In this document: one piece after another, positions 32,401-44,400 of the stretch | How positions within the stretch are numbered: the stretch's first letter is position 1 | Layout: each line of letters starts with the position of its first letter | Program-made: the position numbers and the translations under genes | Source: Gigantopelta aegis | Taxonomy: Eukaryota; Mollusca; Gastropoda; Neomphalida; Peltospiridae | Reading direction: 5' to 3' | DNA: 64,000 nt | Assembly: GCF_016097555.1 (NCBI RefSeq) | Contig: NC_054712.1 | Span: 55,311,172 to 55,375,171 of the forward strand | Notes under the pieces: model-generated | Seen by the model: only the letters and a program-made list of their open reading frames with translations | Told to the model about the DNA's origin: nothing | Databases searched by the model: none

Positions 32401-35400
32401 TTTAACTAATGTATGTCAACTATTGAAAAAATATGTAAACTGTATTGTGAAATTTAAGAGTTAAAAATATTGCCAAACCACAATAAAAATAAAAATCAAC
32501 CAAAAAAACCCTTAATTAATAATTAGAAAAGGATTTTTTTTTTTTTACACAGATGCCAGGAAATGGCCTTTCAGTCCATTATATTTTCAAAAATACCCCC
32601 ATTTTATTATAACCTTCTAAATATTGTCCTTTTAAACAATTTTCTAAATGAGCTACTGTGTATTCAGGATTTTTTGGAATGAGGCATTCTAATCTATGTA
32701 TAGAAATTAACATTTTAAATAAGATGCTTTGTTTGTTAGTTTTCACGTTGCATCTCACAAAAAATACACCGGCGTAGTGGTAGGCCATCGGTCTACAGGC
32801 TGTGGTATGGGATTTTTAATCCAGATACCGACTCCAAACCCTGAGTGGGTGCTCCGCAAGGCTCAATGGGTAGGTGTAAACCACTTGCACCGACCAGTGA
32901 TCCATAACTGGTTCAACAAAGGCCATGGTTTGTGCTATCCTGCCTGTGGGAAGCGCAAATAAAAGATCCCTTGCTGCTAATCGGAAAGCTTAGCCCATGT
33001 AGTGGCAACAGCGGGTTTCCTCTCAAAATCTCTCTGGTCCGTAACCATATGTCTGACACCATATAACCGTAAATAAAATGTGTTGAGTGCGTCGTTAAAT
33101 AAAACATTTCTTTCTTTCTTTCTCACAAACAATAGTTCCTAGATCAATGAAACTTTGTTTTTTAATTTAGTAATTAAGTTTTAAAATAAACTTTTGAAAT
33201 GGAATTTATACTACAGATGTTTAAAAATAATAAATAATTTAATAAATTTTATTGTTAACATACGATGGTTGAGATAAACATCTATGCATGTGAAGAACAC
33301 TGAATATGTTTATGGTAGACATTTAATTTTGCAGAATTAATGTCTGTGGTTTTAAACTAATGTAATATAAATTGATTTGTGAAACTGCTTTCCATATTTG
33401 AATTTTGTCACCTGGAAATTTTAATTAGAGTAGTAGATTGCACTACTGTTATTTGCAAATGTATAAAGAAAGAAAATAGATTCCGTTGGTTTTATTTATT
33501 ATGCATTTAATCTTTCTATTGATGAATGCATTCAAGTGTGTCTTAAAAGTATAAATAGTTTTTTTTTTTTTTTAACACTAAAATGCAATAATAACTAATT
33601 TTTTACAGTCTTCTCAGGCACAAGGTCAAAATGTTCAGCACCAAGCCCCGCAGAGTTTCCCTGGACAGCCAAATTACCAGCAGTATGGACCGCCACCTCC
33701 AATGTATGGACACCCCCATTACAGCCAGGCTCCAGGAGCTGCACCACCACCACCACCACCACCTGCAGCATTTGGAAGTCTTCCACCTCAAGGGGGTCCA
33801 GGTAATATTGTAGCATTACAAACATGCAATTCACAGATCCACATAACCATGGAGGGCTTCTAGATATGGTAGCCACACTCCTATGGCTAGTGATAGTCAA
33901 TTTTGGGCTGGTAAATAACTGCTATCGGCACTCCTGACGGCTAGTGAAGAACAAAGAACTTGTAAACTGCTGTATTTAAGTGTATTTTGTAAATATGAAT
34001 ATCCTGCCCCCCAATCTAAGGGTTATTAAGCTCTATCCAATTATTCCTATTTAGTAAAATTGTATAAATTTACTTAAAGTAGGGCTAGTGAATTTGTAAT
34101 CGTGGCTAATAAATTAAAAAATAAATTATCCCTCGACTAGTGAATTTTTATTAAAATTCTAGAAGCCCTGACATGTTGGTGTGCTTAGTCCTAAAGACTT
34201 ATTCATTCTGCATAACTTTGAATCGAATATATTTTTTTACCAAGGAAAGTAATTTCTAGCAGTGGAATTGTATTAGAATGGCACAGTTCAAGAATTACAC
34301 ACATTCAATTACTGATGAAGTGCATGTGTCTAGGTCAATCTAATTAAAATTAGCTCCACTATTACATGTGGATCTAACAGCATCCAGTTGGAGCTCATGT
34401 CCACCAATCAAAACCTTGCAGAATCATGCCAGTGATTTGAAAATAATTTGAAAACATTCCAAATTATCCTGAGGGTATACGACATGTTTCATGTGAATTA
34501 CAAATGCCTTCTTTAGACCAGTAGAACTAATTTTAATCGGATTGCTAATAATGCGTAGTCTCCAATGTCCAGGTAACATTTCGTCTGTAAATAATAATTT
34601 AAATGTTGACCAATCACACTTCGCCTTTTATAACGTTATTTGGGAGCATACAAATTCTAAAAATATCGGGCGAGTCTATTTTAGTGGCCGCAGTACAGCG
34701 AACCATACCAATACGTACGGGATGGGTTATCGGTCTTCAATTTTATTTATTAAAACCCCCCCAACTAAATCAGTCTTCAGTTTTACATTACAAATTATTT
34801 ATTTTATAAAATAAAACATGTTTTATGGCATTCGTAACTCACACGAAACATGTTGTATACCCTCAGGATAATTCAGAATGTTTTCAAATTATTTTTAAAT
34901 CACTGGCATCATTCTGCAAGTAAGGTTTTGATTGGTAGACATGAGCTCCAACTGGCTGCTGTTAGATCCACATGTAATAGTGGAGCTAATTTTAATTAGA
35001 TTGGTGTATAGGTGTGATCTGTTGACTTTTCACCTTTGATGCAATTTTTGTTTGGCATGTGTGCGTGTGCTTTTTAAAATGATTAATTTTGCATAATTTA
35101 TTTCCTTTTTTTCTCTCTTGTTTCCTTTTAATTGTGATTTATAATTTGGTTTTTGAGTGGTGGATTTAAATTTCCTATAGGTTCTCGTGGCCCCTCGCCT
35201 ATTAGGCATCGTGTGTCCCCGACAGTGGATCAGGGGGTACAAGTGGGTCCCCAGCAGTTGACCAAGAGACCGGGTAAAAACAGCACTATTTGTCTTCCCC
35301 TCTGCAAACTACTCACTGTTTTAATCTTTGCAGCAACAAACTTATTTTACGATTGAACTTCTCATACTGGGTTGTGTGTGGTTACTTTGTGCATGTTTTT

Positions 35401-38400
35401 ACAGTCTGTGTTAACAAAGAACCATGTGAACCCACTTGTTTGAAATTTGAAGTTAATTTGCACTTTCAGTTTTTTGCAAGCACGACTGCACCATGCATAT
35501 CCGTCACTTGAACCTGAGACTAAACATCACGTCCCTCGTTTGAACAAACTGCACTTAATTTGAGTGCCATTTTTACGAGTGATTTTGTAATCATTTTGGG
35601 TTTTTTGGTAAAAATTTGTTTAAATCTCCTGTTTTCGTTTTGTTTACATAAATCTTTTTATTTACATGACAACACAACAGTAATGAACATGTTGAGGATG
35701 CCAAATTAAAAATGCCATAAGGACACATCTCTCTACATTGATGGGGATAGCTCTAGGTGTGCAGACAAATTTTCCAAATTATCTATTAAACTTCAGAAAT
35801 GAAAGAGAAACACCATTTCTGCCAAATTAAAATACAAATAAATAAACAGTTGTTTACAGTTTGAATTTGAATTTTGCGGATGGCCTCATTAAGTGCAATA
35901 CCAACCCAGAGAGTGAACCTGTGCCACTGTTGTGGTCACAATAAGTTGTTTTGATCATATTTAATGTTCTTAAATTGTTTACAGAAAATTTGACTAAAAC
36001 ATTCACTACGTGGAATTAGATTGCATCAAAGCTAAGGTGATAAACTTCGTGGCCAAAATAAGTATAGCTCCATTTCACCTCAACCTATAAAGCATCGATT
36101 GATAACAACGAAAAAGTTACGTCCGCGAGAGATTAAATTTTCGGAAATTCTTGTTATAGCTTTGGGGGAAAAGGCACATTTAATTTTAAATGTTTTTAAT
36201 TATGAAACATTACAAATAGTAAATTTTCCACATATATTGGATTTATTGGTCTCTTTCCAAGCTTTGCTTTTGTTTAACTGCACTGTTGAATATTTTGCAC
36301 AGTTAAAAATGTTAATCTGTACTTGAATTTTAATTTTGTTTTGGCCTGTTTTGCTAAACACTTTTTTTCTGTCATTTTATAAGCATTTTCTGCATTGCTA
36401 GTTTTGTGAAGCCTAAAATGACTTGTCTGTTGTGTGCATCAGAAATGCTATTACTTATTGACAAGTTTGGTAAAATAAATCTGAATAATTTGCTTACTAG
36501 GTTGGTTTATTTTTTTATTTTTTCTTGGTGAACTGCTAAAATGAACAAAAAATACTTATGGATACCATTTCATTCGGCAACTATTTGTCTTAAGTTGGTG
36601 GTAATTTTAATATATATGTAAAAAGTTGTTTAATGGCAGGTGTGAAGAAGCACTTTATCATAGAATTGATCTCTTTGTGGACCCATAAAGGCTTTTCTTA
36701 TTCCAACAAGTGCTTTAACAAGTTACAGTGAAGCCTATGGTATTTTCTGTCCTGTTCAAAGATGTGCGGTTAAAACATATTTTGTTAGTTCTCTTAATTT
36801 CTGCTTGCTATTTTGTAGGATCACGAGGAGCAACACCACCGCCAAACCGCAAGTCGCCCACATCCGACCAAGGTACGCAAGTGTCATCAACGGGCAGCAT
36901 TTCCAGCAATGATAAGGGTCCAGTAACCGAAGCACCACATTCACAGCACACCAATAGGCACGGTCATCAACACGATCAGAAGAACGAACGTGTCCATCCA
37001 TCACAACGGCAAAACAAACCTGTCTCTACAACATACTCCAGAGGACGAAGTAGCAATAGGGGAGGTGCACCTACACATCCAAACCGAGGTGGTGAGCCAT
37101 TCGTAATCTTTCAAGTAATTTTTCTCATAGCACATCCATGCATTTCAGTGCATTCTATTTAACCTTAGACTACTGGATTATTTTTTTTAGACATTACCTG
37201 TCCTCAAACAAGGGCACCCCCCCCCCCCCCCCCCCCCCCCCCCCACACACACGCAAGTGGTCTGGTCCGAACATCCCAACAGCCAATGGGATGGCCTAAA
37301 TTCTTCTACTGCATACTGCTCTAGTTCGGTCACATGACTAACTTCCTTCTTTTTCTCTTCACTAAAGGGTCTGGATGTTCTTTTGCTTGGCTCTGTTTTG
37401 GAGTCAACTTTTTTAATAAGACCTTTAGTTTTGTATTCGTGTTTGGGTGAAATGTGTTTCACCTTCGTTTTCGTTAGCTTTCGTATGTCTTTTCGCGTAT
37501 TTTGCTTGACTTTCCAAGCGTTTATTTACATGAAATGTTTTTTTATATTGCCGATCGTCGTGTCGGACGCTATTTGCAAAATGGTGTCTTTGTTGACCGG
37601 CTTTGTGTTTGTGTCATGGTTGGTTTTTTCTTTCTCTTTCACAGATTGAAAGATTGTTATCATGTCTGATGTTAATGTTCAGCGACTTGTACGAGGGTGT
37701 TTACACTGTAAAAAATTTGCTGCCGGCGGCGACCCTCATGATTTATGTCCGGGTTGTCGTGTTCCTTGTGGCCTCTCTTCGAGATGCGACCTGTGTTCGG
37801 GGTTGTCTGATGTCGAGTTCGCGGCTTATCTGAAGGTGGTGTCAACGAGAACTAAGAAAGTGGAATCTTCGCCTTCAATTGCTGACTCCGTAGCGGAAGT
37901 GTTACATTCAATTCTACCGACCATGCTGAAAGAAACAATGGCGTCAATGGCGACCTTACCCAAACCGGCGGTTTCGGGGTCAAGTCTGGTGCAAGTCCCC
38001 TCTTCAGGGGGTGCGGCTTCTTCAGCTCTACCGATACCTAAGACTTCGGATGACAGCCCTCTGACAAGCCGGCTCATGCGCGGTTCCACGGACTCCAAGG
38101 CTCACCGATCTTCGGTGGGGAAGTCATCTTCGGAGCCAGGACCGTAGCCATTCCCCACGACCTGCACGGCTCCCTACGGGTTCCATGGATCGTCAGCGCC
38201 AACCTTCGATTGATATGACTTCCAGGGCCTCCGAGGGTTCTCGATGGGACCACCGGCGGCTTCCATTTCGGCAGATTGATTAGCCTGTGCTCGAGTGCTC
38301 CGAGACTTTGGAGATGCAGCGCCTACAGCGGTTTCTATCATTGATGAGCCTGACTCTCCTGACCATATGACTATGAGGGATTGCTTGGCGGCCGTCTATG

Positions 38401-41400
38401 ACATGTTGCCGTCCTTGCCAAATCCACCAACGCCGTCCAAGAAGGGACCGATAGCGACTGATGTGGTTATGCGTTCCTTGGCAGCCGGTACACTCGTATC
38501 CGACGTGGCGACGGATTTAGACCGCACCTTTAAAGACACGGCGTCGTTTGTCACCTTCCCGTCTTGGAATCACTGTATGTATCCAGTGTTTGACGTGCCC
38601 TTTAAGGATGGGGCTCCGTCTGTGGATGATGTTCACCGTCTTGGGAAGTCGTCAACTGTGGATTTGACGGACAAACAGGTCCAAGCCATGGATACTGCCC
38701 AGAGACGTTGCTCGTTTGTGTTGTCTTACTTGGACGTTTTCCTTGCTGCGATGGCCACCCAGGCAAAAGATGCACGGTGCTACGCGCTGTTTCAACAATC
38801 GGCGCAGATGCTGGCTTTCCTGACGTCTTCGGTTACCTGTCTCGATGTTGATGCAGTACCGTCGCCAGGCTTATCTGAAAAAGTCCACTTTGGATTTCCA
38901 GCATAAGGAGCCGTTAGCTCAACCGTGGTCCACAACAAAGCTGTTTGCAGGCAAGGTTTCTGATGTGGTTAGGCCAATGATAAGGACCAACAGTCGACAG
39001 CAACTGTCGAAGCTTTACAACTTATTTCGATGTTGGAATCCACGAAGCGAAAGTCTACTTTCACTGCACAACCACCATCTAAGCGCTGGAGAGGTTCCTT
39101 TCGAGGTGAACCTTCTCGATGGTTTCCGGACAAATGACCATCCGGTCCTCCAGCTCGGACCCAGGGGTCGACTTCGCCGTTATTGGCGAAACTGGCAGAC
39201 ACTTTGCCAAGATCCGTTTGTCACTTCGATCTTGAAGACAGGGTATCGTCTGCAATTCTCTGCCATCCCTCCATTGACCACTTCACCTCGAGAAACGCGG
39301 CATTCCGTATCACTAGTCGAGGTCCTACAGGAGTCCGTCAACAAACTGGTGGAGAAGGGAGCTGTTCGCAGCATTTCGGAAGCACGCCTAACACCCGGCT
39401 TTTACTCGGACATCTTCCTCGTACCGAAGAAAGATTCTCCGGAGCAGCAAATGATCCACAACTTGGCGTTTTTCAACGACCACTACCTGCTTCCTCCTCC
39501 GTCCTTCAAGATGTTAACGTTGCGAGATGTCCTTGTCGTGATCAAACGGGGGGATTGGCTTGCCTCGCTAGATCTCAAGGATGCCTACCTTCATGTTCCG
39601 ATGCATGCCGATTGTCATCGCTACCTCCGGTCGTGCTACAGGGTCGGCATTACAAATAGACAGTCCTGCCCTTTGGGATATCCATGGCGCCATGGCTGTT
39701 CACCAGAATCACGACTCCGATGTCCCGCTTCTGCATCGCAGAGGTATATCCTATTACCCGTACCTCGACGATTGCTTGATGAAGTGTCAGATCAAGACAG
39801 GGCTTACTGCACGTGTTGCCTTCATTGGACTTTCTCAAGCATCTGGGTTGGATTATCAACATCGAGAAATCTCGACTGGCTCCCACGCGGTCTCTACAGT
39901 TCATAGGTGCTTGGCTTCGACCTGACACCTGGGCCTCGTTCAAGTTCCTCTAGACCGTTGGGAGAAGATCCAGACCATGATTGCCATAGCCCTCACTGCT
40001 CCAATGACCTTCCACGGTTGGCAGTCTCCTGGGTCTCCTCACTTCTGCCCAGGATTTGACACTCAGAGGGCGTCTCCAGTTGCGGCGCTTGCAGATGTTT
40101 CTCAACCCGTTTGTTCGTTTCAACAATCCGGACTTGATCATCTCGCTCCCGGACAATCTACGCTCCGATCAACGTCTTAGACGGTGTCTCTATGCGGCCC
40201 TTCCTAGCCACTCATCACCTGTTCGTCGACGCGTCACTGGAAGGTTGGGGAGCTCATCTCAGCAACCAGACTACTTCAGGGCTGTGGTCTCCCGGCGAAC
40301 TCCCGGCTAGAGTTGCTGACAGTCTACTACGTTATCCTTAATTGGCGACAGATGTTGACAGGGGCCTCTCTCATGGTGGCCACAGACAGTACCACCGTGG
40401 CGGCTTACATCAACCGTCAGGGCGGAACCTACTCCAGCAGTCTGCTGCAGTTGACTTCGCTGGGTGAGTGCAAGAATGTTGTATATACAAAATTCCCATT
40501 TTGAGAAAACGAGCATTAAAAACTAATCAAATAATCGCGGAAGCCATGACTTTTTGTATTCTTCTTTTGATAGTTTCCTCCAAAATCTGAAGCAGCATAC
40601 ACTGATATAACACTTAAACACTTTCGCTCCGAGTCAACTACAATACATTTACAACAGTTTAGCTGACTTCAAATTAAGCAACCAGACCTGTTATATGAAC
40701 ATACAACATTTTTGCTCTGGAACATATAGGGTCCATTACATTGTGAAAATTAAGACCTTATTTATCAACATTTTGTAGATACTACATTTTTGCACTGACC
40801 CAGCGATATTATTTTTTAATGCTCGTTTTCTCAAAATGGGAATTTTGTATATACAGCATTCTTGCACTCACCCAGCGACTTATCGTCTCTACAAGCTGGT
40901 CGACGAGATTCCGTTGCAACTTTGGGCTCGCCATATTCCAGGGGTTTCCCATGTACTAGCCGACACACTGTCTCGGCCGTCGTCTCCACAGCCGATGTAA
41001 TGGATGCTCCATCCCGAAGCGTTTTGATGGGTGTGCGACAGACTTTGGACACCAAACATCGATCTCTTCGCCACACGAAGCTCTGGATCTCAACGCCTTG
41101 GCCATCAGCTGGGAACAGATGGACGAGTACGCTTTTCCTCCACCAATCCTCCTTCCAAGAGTGCTTCAAAGGTTTCAGCTGTACCATTGTCGCCTGTTGC
41201 TCATTGCTCCGATGTGGCCATCCAGGATGTGGTATCCAGATCTAATACGTCTTGCCAATCCACATCCTTTACCGCTGCCAGACTGGGATCATCTGTTGCT
41301 GCATCCCACGTCAAGACTATACCATCCACGTCCGCAGTTGTTCCAACTGCACGCGTGGACTTTCTCCAAGAGTTTGAGGAAGAAAGGTTTTTCTTCAGTC

Positions 41401-44400
41401 TACGGCGGCCATTTTGAATGCGCACAGATCACTACTGCGGCTTACAACGTCAGATGACTTTGCTTTCACCGATGGTGTGTCCGGCAAAAACTCAAACCTC
41501 AGACGATCCAGATACCTCGTCTTGCTGATTTTTGCTGTATCTGCGGACTGCTTTACGATTGAAGGGGTCTACCCATCGCTGGGTACGTTTCGGTCATCGC
41601 TACTGTTCGTGATGTTGCTACTGGAACGAAGTTATCGGGTATTCCTGAGATCCATAAGATGATCAAAGGGTTTCGCCTTGATGATCAAGTACACAGGTTT
41701 CGGCTACCAAGATGGGACCTGAATCTGGTGTTACGAGCGTTATCGGCCGCACCTTATAAGCCGATCGAACCCTCTTCCCTGCAAGACTTGACGTTGAAGA
41801 CGGTGTTTTTACTCTGTTTTGCCACAGCTGCCCGTGTCTCAGAACTCCATGCTCTTGATGTAGACTTGGTACGTTTTCACCGAGATCGGCGTGCAGTCAA
41901 CTTGGAGTTACTCATGAACTTTGTTGCAAAGAATCAGTTACCAGACCAAGCGCCTCGTTCTTATGTTGTGCAGGCCCTCTCCTCTATCGTTGGTCCAGCG
42001 GACGTTGAGGACTTGGCGTTGTGCCCTGTCAGAGCCCTGCACCAGTACATCGAGAGGACCAGATCTTTTCGACAACATCGCAAAAGACTTTTCCTTTCCT
42101 GTAACCAGAGTCGGTTGAGGGATATTACCAAAAACACGGTGGCCACCTGGATCCGGTCTTCTATCCTGACCGCCTATCAGAAGGAGGGTTTACCTGCTCC
42201 ATCTGCTTCTAATCTGCATGAACTCCGTGCCTTGGCTGCCACGATGTTCCTGCACTGCAACACACCCATTCAGCACATTATCACTGGTTGTTTCCGGGCT
42301 ACGGACTCCATCTTCGCCAACTATTGTCTGACACCTGCATCCCTGGTGGCTACGAATTCCCACCCTGTCTGAACCAGCATGAGATATGGCAGCCGCCTCC
42401 TGGTCCTTTGTTCTGGGAACCGTACCTGCCACTGCTGACGGATGCCACCATTCTGGTTGTTGTTACTAACATCACCTGCATTGGTCTGTGACGGGCATCC
42501 CTAGGAGGAGGGCTTACCAGGGTTGGCCTCATTCTTCCACTAGTCAGCCTCTTTCCGGTTTGGGGAGTTATCACAAGCATCTACGGATCTCGGCACCCAC
42601 CACCATCTGTTGAATGCTGTACTCAAGATTTCATCCCGCCCGGGCCTCCCCGCTTCCTGTTCTCCATGCGATGCGCTCAGGGAAAAAGAAGGAAGTTACA
42701 GTCGTGTGACTGGAACTAGAGAGCAGTATGCAGTAAAAGAATTTAGGCCATCCCATTGGCTGTTGGGATGTTCAGACCAGACCACTTGCGTGGGGGGGGG
42801 GGGGGGGGGGGGGGGTGCCCTTGTTTGAGGACAGGTAATGTATCTATAAAAGAGAAAACACTCCAAGTTTTCTCCATTTTTGATAAAAACCACGTTGAGT
42901 GGGTCCCAGTTTATAATTTTACTCAAATATATTCACTTAAATGTTTTATAAATATTGTACATAAAATAAAGTTTATATTTGAATTGGGCATTTGTGGACA
43001 GCTGTCGAGTATTTATGTCCATTATTCCAAATAACATTGGTTTTCTGATTTTCTGTAAAAACAAACTACGAATCAAATTTATTATTAAATTAGTTTTCAC
43101 ATTCAGCTATTGATCCCTAAGAATAACCGCGACGTGGCACCATTGTTGTCAAGTGAAAATACTTGTGAGGAAATATGAATTGGGGAATGCACTGTGTACA
43201 GTATGTCGACTGGTGTGACGTCAGGCGAGATATCTCGCCTGCAGTAGTCAGAAGGTTAACGGGTTATCCACAAACATATACTTCCATGTCACTCGATTAA
43301 ATGTCAAATTACTGTTGCAGATAAAAATTATTAAAATAGGATAACATTTATTTCTGGCCAACTGAACGTGTGCAAATGGGGATATGTTAAATACTAGGAC
43401 AGGTTTATTCTAACAAAGCATCTTTAGTTGATCTAGTAGACGAGGCTTTTTTTGCAGTTTGAATTTTGAACTCATTGTGGGGGGGGGGGTGGACAGATAA
43501 TAATTTATTGTGTTGGTGGTGGGTTATAGCTGTGGTCATTTGCGATGGGTCACAGGATTTATTGCCTTTCATGGGCCAATTAATAAATCATTGTGCTCTA
43601 GTGGTGTCATTAAACAAAACAAACTTTTCTTAAGACTGGCCTGGTGCTTATAAAACTTTTAGTCTTGGACTCGAGACACTGTCATGACAACGCCATACAA
43701 ATTGTATGCGTGTGATGTCAACAGAGATTGTGTCTGGACTCGTAAACAGTTTATAAACACTGGGCCTTCAGGGCTCACCCTGGATCAAAAATACCTGTAG
43801 CCAAAATATTAGCCAAATGGAATTTTTATTAGCCATATTGAAAATGCTTTAGCCAAATTTGTTTTATGCAGTACTGTATAGAGTATTTATATATGAATTT
43901 GAAAATGTATCTTTTTCAGCTAATTGTGTACAAACTGGAATAAATAGGAATAATAAAACCTCAATGGGGGTAGGGGCAGTTAATATATTACTTCGATTTT
44001 TCAGCGGGAGTGGGGTGCGGTGGGGATGGGGTTATGCATTATCTTCAGAGTTTGAAGCCAGTACCCCATACACCCACTCCCACTTCTAAGGCCTATGACA
44101 TTAAATTAACAAACATACAGAAATATGGGGGTGGGTGGATGTTTATTGTTTTTTCTTTCTTCCTTTTTTCCCAAATAAAAATTGGAGAGCTTTTTTTTAT
44201 ATAGAGCTCATTATTTCTTTAAATAGCAATCTTTGTTAATTTGAATAGTTTTTTTTTTATTTTTTTATTTTTTTATTATTATTAAGTGACCCATCAATTC
44301 CCCATCCCAAACAATTTCATAATTTGTGTCATGTTGTTGCTGTTGATTTCAGCGTCGTGTTAAATGCTTGTGATTTCTGCTTGCAAAATAGGCCTACCTC

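Larger units (their letters stand above)
37191..42841 (+). mobile_element. DIRS-like tyrosine-recombinase retroelement, fossil
   Basis: Inverted terminal repeats (37,191-37,355 and 42,682-42,841) bound a 5.65-kb unit. In order: a Gag-like region with a Cys-rich start (about 37,660-38,910), a reverse transcriptase/RNase H region (about 38,900-41,000, with [14 protein letters not shown]), and a tyrosine recombinase region (about 41,430-42,370). Terminal repeats in inverted orientation plus a tyrosine recombinase instead of a DDE integrase mark the DIRS group. It is broken, with roughly half a dozen frame breaks plus a MITE insertion. The repeat arms differ by about 7% by eye, so it is moderately old, although DIRS arms need not start identical. 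Confidence 0.9.
37163..43255. mobile_element. piggyBac-type MITE (copy 1) split by a DIRS-like fossil
   Basis: Left end CCTTAGACTACTGGATTA after TTAA (37,159-37,162). Right end (reverse complement) CCTTCTGACTACTGCAGG before TTAA (43,256-43,259). The MITE sequence itself is 37,163-37,190 plus about 42,877-43,255 and matches copy 2 at 48,309-48,986 (shared ACCACGTTGAGTGGGT and GGCGAGATATCTCGCC). TTAA target and CCYT ends are the piggyBac signature. LSM14 intron 5. Confidence 0.75.

Noticed and set aside
33595-33900. Minus-strand frames and a His-rich plus frame over 33.6-33.9 kb
   Set aside because: Shadows of LSM14 exon 3 (proline codons CCA read as CAC or on the other strand).
36099-36326. 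75-codon frame in LSM14 intron 4
   Set aside because: No recognisable motif and no fitting splice sites; T-rich chance frame.
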